NCBI GenBank assembly: GCA_943735955.1
Contig: OX030966.1
Location: 5,208,893-5,272,892, forward strand
DNA length: 64,000 nt
Source of the DNA: Piscicola geometra
Taxonomy: Eukaryota > Annelida > Clitellata > Hirudinida > Piscicolidae
Direction: 5' to 3'
The notes below the pieces were generated by a model. That model searched no databases and had not been told where the DNA came from. It was given only the letters and a program-made list of their open reading frames with translations. Positions 1-11,075 of the stretch are shown piece by piece (the stretch's first letter is position 1; every line of letters begins with the position of its first letter). Made by a program: the position numbers and the translations under genes.

Positions 1-33
<33 letters not shown>

Positions 34-60
34 TTACTATTACTACTACTACTACTACTA
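1..60. repeat. (CTA)n microsatellite at left edge
   Basis: The window opens inside an almost pure CTA triplet run, with two ATT-type interruptions near position 35-45. It is probably intronic to the gene that follows, whose beginning is outside the window. Confidence 0.9.
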
Positions 61-99
61 CCAGGTGCATCTTTGTTTGGCGCCTGAACACTCAGCTGG

Positions 100-691
100 T
101 TGAGTCGATGCGCAAGAGAGAGGAGGAGAAGAAGATGATGCAAGTCGACAGGTGTTGTTGTGGTGTTTATTGTTTTTTTTTTGTTTTTGTGTTGTTGTTT
201 TTGAGGGTTGTTGTTGTGAGAGTTGTTGTTTTTGTAGGGTTCTTGTTGTCCTTGTCCCCACAAGTGGCTGTTCTTTTGGGTCTGCTGTTGTGGCATTGTG
301 GGGTTTTTGTTATTTTTATGTTTTTTTTCTCCATTTTTCAAAAGTTGTTTTTGTGGGGTGTTGTGGCAGGGAGACTGAGTTATTGCAACATTGAACAACA
401 CCCCAGACGCGCCACTCACAGCGTGCGCAATGATCTTTTCTCGGAGAACAAAGGTCTTTTCATCATCATCAGCACCCTTATCATCATTATCATCACCACC
501 ATCATCATTATCATCACCATCATTATATTATTATTTTCATAATCATCACTTTATCATAATCTTCATTAGTTCATCATCACATCATGATCATCATCACATC
601 ATCATCATCATCATCACATCATCATCATCATCACATCATTATCATCATCACATCATCATCATCATCACATTATCATCATCATCATCATCAG
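100..691. repeat. Low-complexity T/G-rich stretch and (TCA)n run, probable intron
   Basis: Positions 150-370 are T/G-rich (TTGTTGTTTTTG type). Positions 460-690 are an imperfect TCA/CAT triplet run that ends exactly at a candidate 3' splice site (ATCATCAG, 683-691). Long open frames here encode only homopolymer-like peptides and are not credible genes. Confidence 0.7.
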
Positions 692-3600
692 GGCACAGTG
701 AGGTGGATGCACGCATGGAGGGCTTGGCAGACGAGAATTCGTTTGTCTTCAAGTTCTCGCCTGGTCAACTGCCCTCTTGGGCTAAAAACAAGGTTTGTTG
801 TTGTTGTTGTTGTTGGTGTAGGTTTTTGTTTTTGTTGTTGTTGTTGGTGTAGGTTTTTGTGTGTTTGTTGTTGGTGGTGGTTTATGTGGTTGTTGTTTTT
901 TTGGTTGCGTGGGGGTTTTTGCTGGTTTGTGTTAGTGGTGCTTTTTGTTGTGGTTTAGGGTTGTTTGTGTTGTTGTTGTGGTTTAGGGCTGTTTGTGTAG
1001 TTGTTGTGGTTTAGGGTTGTTTGTGTTGTTGTTGTGGTGGTTGTGGGCGTTTGTAGTGGGGGTTAATCGGTGAGGTGGTTTTGGTTGTTTTGGTTGTTAT
1101 GGTAGTGGTGGTTGTGGCTGGTACTGTTGGTTATCAGTGAAATACTTAAACAACACACCTCAACACACCACCAACCAGTTTCTGAACGATTCACCCCTCC
1201 AACACTCACTTTCTGTCCTACCCTTTTCTTCCACTACCACTGCTGCCACTGACGCAACCGATACTGCTGCTGCTGCCTCGACCGCTTGGAACAGTGGCGG
1301 TGTGAAGGGAAAGTGGGCCGAGAAGATGAAGCAGCTACCGGAGTTTCCCTTGCCTCCCTCGCTCTTCAACAACTCATTCACCGGTACTGAGCGGAGATGG
1401 TGGCCTGAGTCTCGCTGAATGAATGAATTATCTCAACGTTGAGACATTTTCGCTATAACCCTTTCATTACTTATTAGTCCGTTTTAGAAATTCGGTTCGG
1501 TTTCTGTTTCGGCGCCGAAATTGCCAATTTTCTTAGTTTCGGCTATTTTTCGGTTTTGGCCGAATCTAATTTTACAATTTCGGCAACTTTTCGGTTTCGG
1601 CCGAAAATAATTTTGTAATTTCGGCTCAATTTCGGTTTCGGCCGAAATGGATCTCATATTTACCGAAAAACCGAAATTTTTATTTATTTATGTAGTTTAT
1701 CTGATATATCTGTATTCTCAATCGAACTATTAAGTTCGGATTCGATTCTCTATTAGATATCTATTAGTTATCGTGGTTGATTGATTTATGGGTGTCATCA
1801 GACTAATTATTCGAATAACCTATAAAAGCATCTGGAACAACAATCATGTATTTGAAATTTAAGTAAAGTGGGATACGTTCAATGATGATATTTAACAAAA
1901 CTTTTTTAAGCAAATTCTATTTTTTACAACATTTGTTTAAAAAAATGTTATTGTCAAAAGTAAGTATCTGTATATCCTCAATCGAACTCGAATTATTAAG
2001 TTTGGGTTCGATTCTCATCTCTATTAGATATCAGATATCGTGGTTAATTGATTTATGGGTGACATAAGACTAATTGTTCGAATAACATATACAAGCATGT
2101 AAAATTCTAGATAACCATTCTTTGAAAAACACTATATATAAGTCGAAAGAACGAGAAGATTTGGCTTCGATTAATGAATTCAAAAATAAATTGTGAGAAT
2201 GTCGTTGAATCCTATTTGGAATTTTTGTTGTTGAAAAACTTTTATTTTTTGGCTTAAAATATACGCTTGTTTGGATTTACTTATTAAACTGGCATTGTCA
2301 TCGTTAAATACTATTTTTTTATTTTTAATAAAAGATGGCAAAAATTTCGGTTTCGGCTTTGGTTTCGGCCGAAAATCTGATTACAATTTCGGTTTCGGCC
2401 GAAAAGTGATATTCAATTTCGGCTTAATTTCGGTTTTGGCCGAAAATGGGATTTTAATTTCGGCCTAATTTCGGTTTCAGCCGAAATAAAAATATATTTT
2501 TCGGTCGGTCTCTAGTCCGTTTTGTCTACTTCCCCATGCAGATTTGAATTCGTCATACTCACCTCAGAAAAGAACCCATAAGGTTTGTGGTCCGTTTATT
2601 TAGTGTCTTATAATTGTGAACCATTAATTGGGGTGTTTAATTGAAGTGTTTTTTTGTATGCCTCGAGTATGAGAACACACTATAGCAGAGTTCTGTCGGA
2701 GTGGTGGAAGATCTAGAAGAAGGAGGAGAAGGGGGAGGAGATGGAGAGAAAGAAGAAAAAGAAGAGTGTGGAGAGGAAGACAAGGAAGAGGGGGAGGGTA
2801 GAGTGGAGGATGAGGAGGAGGAGGATGAGTTCAGTTCGCCCACCCTCAAGTGTCCTCGTGACCTCTCCAACATCTATGAGGTGTCCAGCAATGAGGATGA
2901 TGCTGATGGTGATGATGATGATGATGGAACTGAGGAGGGGGATGATGCTAGTAGTAGTACCTCTGAAAACTGTCTACCCAACAACACTCTAGGAGCTAGC
3001 CAGTTTGAGTATGTGTTTGTGCAGCTTTATTTTCTTCAAGTTTCAAGTTATGTATACATTTACACACGCACACACACACACACACACGCACACACATACA
3101 CACATAATTGCAGCTTGTACCAAGTAGAAGAGACCGGGATGGCGAAAACAGACAACACTGGTTAGTTAGCGGAGATGCTCCAGTCCTCAACCAACATCAT
3201 TATCATCTCTTTCATCATCATTATCATCTCTTTCATCATCATTATCGTCTCTTTCATCATCATTATCATCTCTTTCATCATTATTATCATCTCTTTCATC
3301 ATCATTATCATCTTTTTCATCATCATTATCATCTTCATTATCATCTCCATCATCATTATCATCTCTATCATCATTATCATCTCCATCATCATTATCATCT
3401 CCATCATCACCATCTTCATCATTATCATCACCACCACAGAAGCAGACGAAAGTCAACAGAGTGTTGATGAGGATGCTCCTTCAGCGCCTCACACGGTATC
3501 ATCATCATCATCATCGCCGTTTCCATCATCATCATCATCATCATCATCGCCATTTCCATCATCATCATCATCATCATCATCGCCATTTCCATCATCATCA

Positions 3601-5602
3601 TCATCATCTTCATCATCATCATCTTCATCATCATCATCATCATTATCATACTCATTATTTCCATTAACATCATTATCATCATCACTATCCCCACCACCCC
3701 ACACCACACCACTCCACACATCACCATGACCACCACAGCCACAAGCGACGGCTCCGACAGAGCACTCTGCCCTGATGGAGTTCGTGTCGATGGCTACGGA
3801 GGAGACTTTTGAGGAGATGCTGCTCAGGCTGGAGAAGGAGGCTGCCGCTGCCACCACCAACACCGATAAGACAGGTGGCCATGAAGGCATGAACGCTTGT
3901 GGTGGTGTGTTGGTGGGTTGTGTTGGTGGGGGATTGTTGTTGAGGGGTTGTGGTGTTTGTTGGTGTTTGGGAGGTTTTTTTGTTGTTGTGTTGGTCTTTT
4001 TTTAAATTTAACTGCAACAGTCACAGCAACAACCACAACAACCACAGCAACTACCACAGCAACTACCACAACAACCACAGCAACAACCACAGCAACCACA
4101 ACAACCACAGCAACAACCACAACAACCACAGCAACAACCACAACAACCACAACAGTTGGCATGGACATTCACCGCTGCAGCATCTCCAGCAAGCACTTCA
4201 GCATCAACACTCGGTTTGTATTTGTTTGCCTCGTTCATTGCATTGCTCATACAATTATATACAAACTTGCTCTACCACCACATACAAACTTGCTCTACCA
4301 CCACATACAAACTTGCTCTACCACCACATAAAAACTTGCTCTACCACCACATAAAAACTTGCTCTACCACCACATACAAACTTGCTCTACCACCACATAA
4401 AAACTTGCTCTACCACCACATAAAAACTTGCTCTACCACCACATAAAAACTTGCTCTACCACCACATACAAACTTGCTCTACCACCACATAAAAACTTGC
4501 TCTACCACCACATAAAAACTTGCTCTACCACCACATACAAACTTGCTCTACCACCACATACAAACTTGCTCTACCACTACATACAAACTTGGTTTACAAT
4601 CATATAAAAATTAATTCTAAAATCACATACAAACTCATGCTTAACATATAGAACACATGCAACATCTAAATTTTCAAACAATCTTATACAAAAAATACAC
4701 ATCTAAAACGTAAACAGTTTGATACAAACCTATACAAAATATACACACATACTAAAGTTCGATACAAACTCATACAAGTCATTCATTACATTCAGGGAAA
4801 GAATTCTTCCACAACCAGTATGTCTTACTGTATAATTCGAGAATGAGTCGATGAATGAATGAAAAAATGAGTGAAGGAATAAAGGAAAGAATGAGTGAAT
4901 GAATGAATAAATTAATGAGTGAATGAATGAATAAATTAATGAGTGAATGAATGAATAAATTAATTAGTAAGGTCAAAATGATTGAACGACAGAAGCAGGA
5001 GGAGACATTGAAGAAGAGCAGGCTGATGGAGCAAGCAGTAAGCAAGAACAACGACAACTACAACAACAAGAACATCAAAAACAGAACCTTCAACAAAATT
5101 GTTGAGAGCAACAACAACACCAACAACAACAACAGTGGCACCAACAACAACAGTAGCACCAACAACAGCATCAGTGGCAGTTATGGCTCGTTGAAGAGAC
5201 ATTCCCGATCGATCGGAGGCTCTGAACTGAAGTTGTCAGGTGGGTGGTGGAGTGGGTGGGTGGGTAGGTGGGTGGGTGAGTGGGTGGGTGGGTGAATGGG
5301 TGAATGGGGAGGTGCGAGGATGTGGGAGTGTGTGGGGAGGTGGGTGAGTGAGTGGGTGAGTGAGTGGGTGGATGGGGAGGTGCGAGGAGTGTGAGTGGGT
5401 GAATGGGGAGGTGCGAGGAGTGTGAGTGGGTGGGGAGGTGCGAGAAGTGTGGATTTTTGGGTGGGTCACAAAGATAGTTACCATAAGATAGCAAAAAAAA
5501 GTATTATTCTTATTTAATTTTTTAAAATTTACTTTTCACTCCTTCACTTCCTTCAGGCATGATGAAGGGAAGCACCACAATCAGTAGCAGCCACTACCAA
5601 CG

Positions 5603-5635
<33 letters not shown>

Positions 5636-8600
5636 GGAAGCACTACAAGAAGACAGCCTCCGCAAGTCCTCCAACCTCTCCTTCTCCACTCTTTCACTCA
5701 CCATCGAACAACAACAACCACAACAACAACAACAACCACAAAAAGATGCATATCGCAAACTGGTGAGGGGCCACTCTTACAGGCAGGCGACGGAGAGCTC
5801 GCAAGCGAAGAAGAATGTCATGAGTAGGAGCAAGACTAGCGCCAGCATCAACAACACTCTCAACAACAACAACATTCTCAACAACAACAACAACAGTAGC
5901 ACCGTTATAAACAAAAATACTATCACCAACACCATTAACAACAATCTCAACACCACCCTCACCAGTAGCCCCATCATTCCCACCACCACCAACAACAACA
6001 ACAACACCAACAACAGCAACAACACTTCCCCGCACAAGCGACAACTACCACAGCCTAGACAACTGAGCAGGTTAAACGACAGTATTTCTCTCTCAACACC
6101 AGACGTCAGTTGCATCTCAACGCAACTACAACCTTCCCCACAACAACTACTACAACAACAACAACGCTCTTCTACTACTACTCCGATTCCCAACAATAAA
6201 AATAGTAACAATAATAATAATAAAAAGGATAATATTAATAATAAGGACTTACCGAGTTTAGTGCAACGTACCAACAACGACGACCACAACAACACAGCTC
6301 TTCTCAATGGCAGCATGCAACAACAACAAGACAACAACAACAACAACCATCTTTCTCCCAAGATACTCAACAGAGCTCTGCCCATCACTCACAACACTGC
6401 TAAAAACAACAACAACAACAACGACAACAAAATTAACAGCAACAGCAACAACAACACTGGCGTAGTGGCGAGCAGATCAGAGGGCTTTATCAAGTCGGAC
6501 AACAAATCCCTTCTCATCAACAACAACAACAAATACGACAATATCAACGACAATCGACTTTTTAGAGATGGTCGTGTGGGTAGGAGGAATGGTGATGGAG
6601 GGGAGAAGGATGTTGGTGATGTGGAGGAGAGGAGTGGCGGTGTTGGAAAGAGAGATGGTGTGGATGTGAGGGGAGGTGGTGTGAGTGGAGAGAGAAACGA
6701 TGGCATGGGTGGGAGGCTGCAATGGAAGCATCATCATCAGGCCTCCTCAATCGACGAAGAAGGAGAAGGAGGAGACCTCCTCGATGATGGCACTGAGAGG
6801 TCTCAGACCCTTCCCAGGAGACACAGCCACATGAACTCTACCTTCGCCACTCCCCTCCAGCTCTTCAGGCACGACCGGGCCGAGAAGGACCTAAACCAGT
6901 CGCTGCAGCACCCCTCGCCATCAACTCAACGGCCAAGATCGTCTAATGCCCTGTCGGCGACCGATGCGTCTTTGCACGCTGATCCAACCTCACCGGGGCT
7001 ACGACCGCGAAGGACGATCACCACTCCCAATAAATCTCTCACCAATCCACTCCTCCACAAACACCCCCATTGGAATTTGAGGTCACCCAGTAACCTCAAC
7101 CACTCCTTTCGGGAACACGCCCTCAAATCACCTGACCCAGTTCATAACTGGGTCAAGAGGTCGGAGTATATGCAGCACCAATGGGATTCGAGGGATAAGG
7201 GGGCGGCTAGGAGGGAGGATGGTGATGCTGGTGGTAATGGTAATGATGATGGTGGTGGTGGTGGTGGTGGTGGTGGTGGTGGTAGTGTGACTCATTCATC
7301 CCCTCCTCCACCACCAACAACCACCTCAAAAACACTAACAAGCTTCAACCACATAACACTGAAAAAGACTACTGGTGGTGCTAGTAGTAGTGTCAAGAGT
7401 GTTGTTGTGGTGAAAAGCAACAACAACAATAGTAGTAACATAAAAATGTCACAGTCGATAGGTGACGCCCCAAACGAGGGAGAACCTCCTGATAATGATG
7501 GTGGGGGTGGAGTGGTTGTGTCTAAGGCGGTATTGCCGAGGAACAGGAAAATGTTGTGAGTGTTGTTGTGAGTGTTGTTGGGAGTGTTGTTGTGAGTGTT
7601 GTTGTGAGTGTTGTTGGGAGTGTTGTTGTGAGTGTTGTTGTGAGTGTTGTTGTGAGTGTTGTTGTGAGTGTTGTTGTGAGTGTTGTTGGGAGTGTTGTTG
7701 TGAGTGTTGTTGTGAGTGTTGTTGTGAGTGTTGTTGGTAGTGTGGGTTTTTGTATTGTTGAGAGTTTTTGAAAATGTTTAAAGTGTTGTTTTTGTGTTTT
7801 AGTGTTGGTTTTGTGTTGTTTTAAGTGTTTTGTTTGTGTTTTTGAATGTTTTTTGTGTGGTATTTTAGTGGGTTTTTTGTGTTGAGTGTGTTTTTGTGTT
7901 GATGCTGTTCTCGTGCTGAGTGTTGTTTGTCCTCTTAGAGTGTGGACCCTTCTCCCATGACCACTCACCACCCATCCTTTCTTCACCCACCACCCCAAGG
8001 CCCAGACCTTCCCTCCCTACTGACTGTCGCATGTTACCTCAGCTAGGTTAGGATGGTGGTGATGATGATGATTGCGGTGGTGGTGATGATGATGATTGCG
8101 GTGGTGGTGGTGATGATGATTGCGGTGGTGGTGGTGGGGGGGGGGATCGTGATGGTTGTAGGGTTAGGTTGGGTCAGTGGAGGTAGTATTGATTTTATAC
8201 ACACCTTTCATTCAGTGCATATGATTGTATGCGGACTGTAAAGCATTTCAAGTGTATTGTACGTCGTTTGTAGAACCTTGTTGGGCCACACTGACATACC
8301 ACCTCACTTCACCACTACCACACTACACCACCACCCCACCACACCACCTCACTTCACCACTACCACACCACCTCACCTTACCTCACCACTACACCACCTC
8401 ACTTCACCACTACCACACCACCTCACCTTACCTCACCACTACACCACACCACCCCACCACTACCACACCACACCACTACCACTTCACCTCACCACTACCA
8501 CACCACCCCACCATCTCACCTCACCACTACCACACTACACCACCACACCACCCCACAGAAGCGACTCAGAACTTCAAGACGTCAGTCAACAACATCATCA

Positions 8601-8910
8601 GTCTCTACCACCAGGTCTCTCCATGCACACCCTCTCCATTATGCATTAATAAGACTAATAGAATAATAATAATGGCTTAAAAAAGAATACTATCTATTAT
8701 ATTAATCATTATCATCATCATTTCGTTAATATCGTTAAAATGATTAATAATTAACTAATTATTGACGCCAACGTACCACCACCACAGCTGAAGGAGAGGG
8801 GGCAGGAGGGAGCGGGAGTGATGGAGGTTCAGCAGTGCTTGCAGGAGGCTGTGCAGACCATTCAGAGGTCTCTCGGCCTCACCACCCCTGTGCCGCTTGA
8901 ATCCACCTGA
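692..8910 (+). CDS. Unrecognised Asn-rich low-complexity protein, multi-exon, 5' end outside window
   Basis: I do not recognise the family. Candidate exons are 692-792, 1179-1399 (donor uncertain), 2689-3008, 3114-3160, 3440-3495, 3739-3874, 4021-4213, 4968-5239, 5557-7461 or 7555, 7939-8046, 8559-8614 and 8788-8910 (stop TGA). From 2689 onward most junctions keep phase: 3008/3114, 3160/3440, 3495/3739, 3874/4021, 4213/4968, 5239/5557, 8046/8559 and 8614/8788. Readable segments are a Pro-rich N-terminal part, an acidic Glu/Asp block (2703-2990), a short helix-like segment (SMATEETFEEMLLRLEKEA, 3790-3850), a Thr-rich tract, a basic KVKMIERQKQEETLKKSR segment, about 600 residues of poly-Asn/Gln, and an amphipathic C-terminus. 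The product looks intrinsically disordered and could be a scaffold or regulatory protein. Exons are moderately certain; function is unknown. Confidence 0.55.
1477..2522. mobile_element. hAT-type non-autonomous element (1485-2514) with 8-bp target duplication
   Basis: The element spans 1485-2514 (1,030 bp). The same 8 bp, GTCCGTTT, flanks both sides (1477-1484 and 2515-2522), the duplication length typical of hAT transposons. Ends begin TAGA on the left and, in reverse complement, TAGAGACCGACCGAAA on the right; TAGAG-like termini also suit hAT. Both subterminal regions (about 1490-1680 and 2341-2505) carry many copies of a palindromic TTTCGGCCGAAA motif, the sort of clustered subterminal repeat hAT transposases bind. 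The interior has no transposase frame. It sits in a probable intron of the Asn-rich gene. Confidence 0.85.
1700..2107. repeat. Internal direct duplication inside the hAT element
   Basis: About 150 bp starting near 1700 (TATCTGATATATCTG, TCAATCGAACT, TTGATTTATGGGTG, TCGAATAACCTATA) recurs starting near 1960 (TCTGTATATCC, TCAATCGAACT, TTGATTTATGGGTG, TCGAATAACATATA) in the same orientation. The two copies differ at scattered sites, so the duplication is not recent. Confidence 0.8.
3060..3105. repeat. (CA)n run before a splice acceptor
   Basis: CACACA-rich run ending 8-10 bp before the AATTGCAG acceptor of exon 3114-3160. Confidence 0.8.
3195..3436. repeat. TCATTATCATCTCTT-type minisatellite
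   Basis: Tandem TCATCATCATTATCATCTCT units fill the intron between exons 3114-3160 and 3440-3495. Open frames in it read as His- or Ile-rich homopolymers and are not counted as genes. Confidence 0.85.
3497..3735. repeat. (ATC)n / CGCCATTTCC minisatellite
   Basis: ATC triplets with a repeated CGCCATTTCC spacer fill the intron between exons 3440-3495 and 3739-3874. Confidence 0.85.
4258..4580. repeat. 21-bp tandem minisatellite
   Basis: About fifteen tandem copies of a 21-bp unit containing AACTTGCTCTACCACCACAT, differing mainly at one base (ATACA versus ATAAA). Copies are near identical, so it is recently homogenised. It lies in the intron between exons 4021-4213 and 4968-5239. Confidence 0.9.
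5240..5460. repeat. G-rich GTGGGTGAGT minisatellite directly after a donor
   Basis: Starting at the donor of exon 4968-5239 (CAG/GTGGGT), the intron is made of GTGGGTGAGTGGGTGG-like units. Each contains donor-like GTGAGT or GTGGGT words, and the G-run spacing could form G-quadruplexes in the transcript. Confidence 0.8.
5557..7555 (+). CDS. Giant Asn/Gln-rich exon of the unrecognised gene
   Basis: A 2-kb exon enters in phase 1 after TTCAG (5552-5556) and stays open for 666 codons. Poly-Asn runs alternate with Ser/Thr/Gln, then a Gly/Arg/Asp segment (about 6560-6720), then a less repetitive basic/Ser-Pro portion (6740-7200: SQTLPRRHSHMNSTF, ATPLQLFRHDRAEKDL, RPRRTITTP), then Gly and Ser/Val tracts. 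RRHS and RRTIT resemble basophilic-kinase sites (inference). Two donors are possible: 7461 (ATAG/GTGACG, phase 1, matching the open frame of the next exon) and 7555 (TT/GTGAGT, phase 2). The second lies at the start of a repeat made of donor-like units. Confidence 0.7.
7555..7742. repeat. 12-bp repeat GTTGTGAGTGTT
   Basis: About fifteen copies of a 12-bp unit (TGTTGTGAGTGT). Nearly every copy contains GTGAGT, a consensus 5' splice site, so the array looks like a tandem ladder of splice donors beginning at the candidate end of the giant exon. Confidence 0.9.
7939..8910 (+). CDS. C-terminal exons of the Asn-rich gene
   Basis: Exons 7939-8046 (Pro/Ser-rich, ending CRMLPQL), 8559-8614 (ATQNFKTSVNNIISLYHQ) and 8788-8910 (LKERGQEGAGVMEVQQCLQE then AVQTIQRSLGL, stop at 8908-8910) join in consistent phases 1, 1 and 0. 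The last two encode amphipathic helices quite unlike the homopolymer tracts upstream, so this may be the folded, conserved end of the protein. An alternative frame through 8559-8910 is also open but gives a Gly/Ala/Ser-rich peptide, which is less convincing. Confidence 0.6.
8290..8555. repeat. CCACTACCACACCACCTCA repeats
   Basis: Imperfect tandem CCACTACCACACCACC and TCACCT words fill the intron before the exon at 8559. Confidence 0.8.
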
Positions 8911-8924
8911 AGTCTTTCTCTTTC

Positions 8925-9410
8925 ATCACCATCTTTCCATCAGTACCTTTCTTCCCCAACTTCATCATCTCTTCTCCTTCATCACCATCTCTTCTTATTC
9001 ATCATCTCCTTTATCACCATCTCTCCTTCATCACCATCTCTCCTTCATCACCATCTCTCCTTCATCACCATCTCTCCTTCATCACCATCTCTCCTTCATC
9101 ACCATCTCTCCTTCATCACCATCTCTCCTTCATCACCATCTCTCCTTCATCACCATCTCTCCTTCATCACCATCTCTCCTTCATCACCATCTCTCTTTTA
9201 TCACCATCTCTCTTTCATCACCATCTCTCCTTCATCACCATCTCTCCTTCATCACCATCTCTCCTTCATCACCATCTCTCCTTCATCACCATCTCTCCTT
9301 CATCACCATCTCTCCTTCATCACCATCTCTCCTTCATCACCATCTCTCCTTCATCACCATCTCTCCTTCATCACCATCTCTCCTTCATCACCATCTCTCC
9401 TTCATCATCA
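8925..9410. repeat. 17-bp minisatellite CATCACCATCTCTCCTT
   Basis: More than twenty tandem copies of a 17-bp unit, nearly identical, immediately 3' of the stop codon of the Asn-rich gene and therefore possibly in its 3' UTR. The open frame through it only reflects a unit that lacks stops. Confidence 0.9.
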
Positions 9411-9524
9411 GCACTCTACCATCATCTCTCGTCATCCATCAAGCTAGCTACGTTCACTTTGCAGTTATAAGTTCTCTTTGATTCAGCTACAAGCCGTGTT
9501 GATTTTGTTATTTTTAATGCTTTC

Positions 9525-9750
9525 TTATCCATCCATTCACCCATTCATTCATTCTTCAACCCATCCATTCATTAATCAACCCATCCATCCATTCATCAAC
9601 CCATCAACCCATCCATCCATTCATCAACCCATTCATCCATTCATCAACCCACCCATTCATTCGTCAACCCATCCATTATTAACCCATTCATCCACCCATC
9701 CATTCATTCATCCACCCATCCATGCACCACTTTCAATGAATGAATGAAAG
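9525..9750. repeat. CCATCCATTCATT tetranucleotide-type repeats
   Basis: Interleaved CATC/CATT/AACC units. From 9750 to 9965 the sequence is non-repetitive and includes short CAC and CAG runs near 9895-9930; I see no supportable gene there. Confidence 0.8.
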
Positions 9751-10169
9751 ATCATCCACCACCCCATTGTGTTCAACCAGATCTTGATACCTACTGCCTT
9801 AACCGACTTAATTTCAGAATTATTTCAACGTTATTTTAAAATTATTTCCATTGATGCTCGTCGGCCTTCTTCGCTTGTTTCAGCTTCTTCGTTCCATCAC
9901 CACCACCACCAGCAGCAGCAGCAGCAGCCACCATTGTCGTCACTGCCTCCTGCACTTATTTGAGCCAGTATCGAGCTAACACTATGAACACGCTGGCGAC
10001 AGTATTGTTCTTTTAGACTTAGCTACCATTCATATTGCATGCTTTGCAATGTAAATCGTTTGCCTATACAGTAAGACCATTGTGCGTGCATGCTGTTCAG
10101 AAAGGGAGATGCAAACTTGAGGCTAAGGCTACTGCATTATTAAAAACTCAATTAGTCATTTTTAAATAA

Positions 10170-10355
10170 TATATTTAGGTGTATAGGTATATAAAGGTGT
10201 ATAGGTATATAGGCGTATAGGTGTATAGGTGTATAGGTATATAGGCGTATAGGTATATAGGTGTATAGGTATATAGGTGTATAGGTATATAGGTGTATAG
10301 GTATATAAGGGTGTATATGTATATAGGCGTATAGGTATATAGGTGTATAGTGTAT
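10170..10355. repeat. GGTGTATAGGTATATA minisatellite
   Basis: About a dozen imperfect copies of GTGTATAGGTATATAG. The flanks 9966-10170 and 10356-11075 are AT-rich, without a recognisable gene. Confidence 0.85.
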
Positions 10356-11075
10356 GCAGTATAGCTTGATTAACAGACCATTAATTCAATACAATGTAGC
10401 AAATATGTAGTGGCGCATAGCACAAAGCCTTCAAGCCATCTTGATTGTGTACTATATTGCATCTCAAGTATGTTTTTGTAGGCATTTCTGATCGCATAAA
10501 TGTACTCACTGCTCATTATGAGGCGCCTAATTAGAACATTCCAATTATGTAGCATTAAAGTTTTTAATGTAGTAAGTTAACGCTATGCCATTCGTCGCCT
10601 TGTCGCTTCAGTGCATGTGTGTGTGTGTTGGCATGACAGACTTGCAAAAGAACCAATTTTTTAATCAAATCTTTCAATTAAGTAATTTCAATATTTTAAT
10701 TATATGATAATTATTATTGCGATATCAAATTTGACAAGTAATTCAAAAGAAATTATTCCGTCAAGAAACTAACATGCATTCACAAGTCTTCAATGTGTTG
10801 GTGTTTTGATTGTAATGGCAACATGTGGCAAAAACTGTTTTGAAAAGGAAAATAACTTTGAAAACAACATAAGATGAAGCATGGTCTGGCATCAAAAAAT
10901 ATATCACAAAATATAAAATGGCAGCATTGCTTGAGACGCACATTTGGTCTTTAAGTGCGTGAAGTCTTGATCATGATCGTGCAGTTTGGTCACGGTGTGG
11001 TTACAGGGAAGGAGGGATTGTCATTTGGAAAGTGGTCGAGTGGAATGGTGGCATGGAAAGTATTGCGATGAATTG

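Noticed and set aside
5777..6388. 203-codon Leu-rich minus frame
   Set aside because: Antisense of poly-Asn codons, which yields Leu/Val runs automatically.
9769..9963. Possible exon with His and Gln runs
   Set aside because: Open frame of 64 codons only, no splice partner in phase, downstream of a terminated gene.
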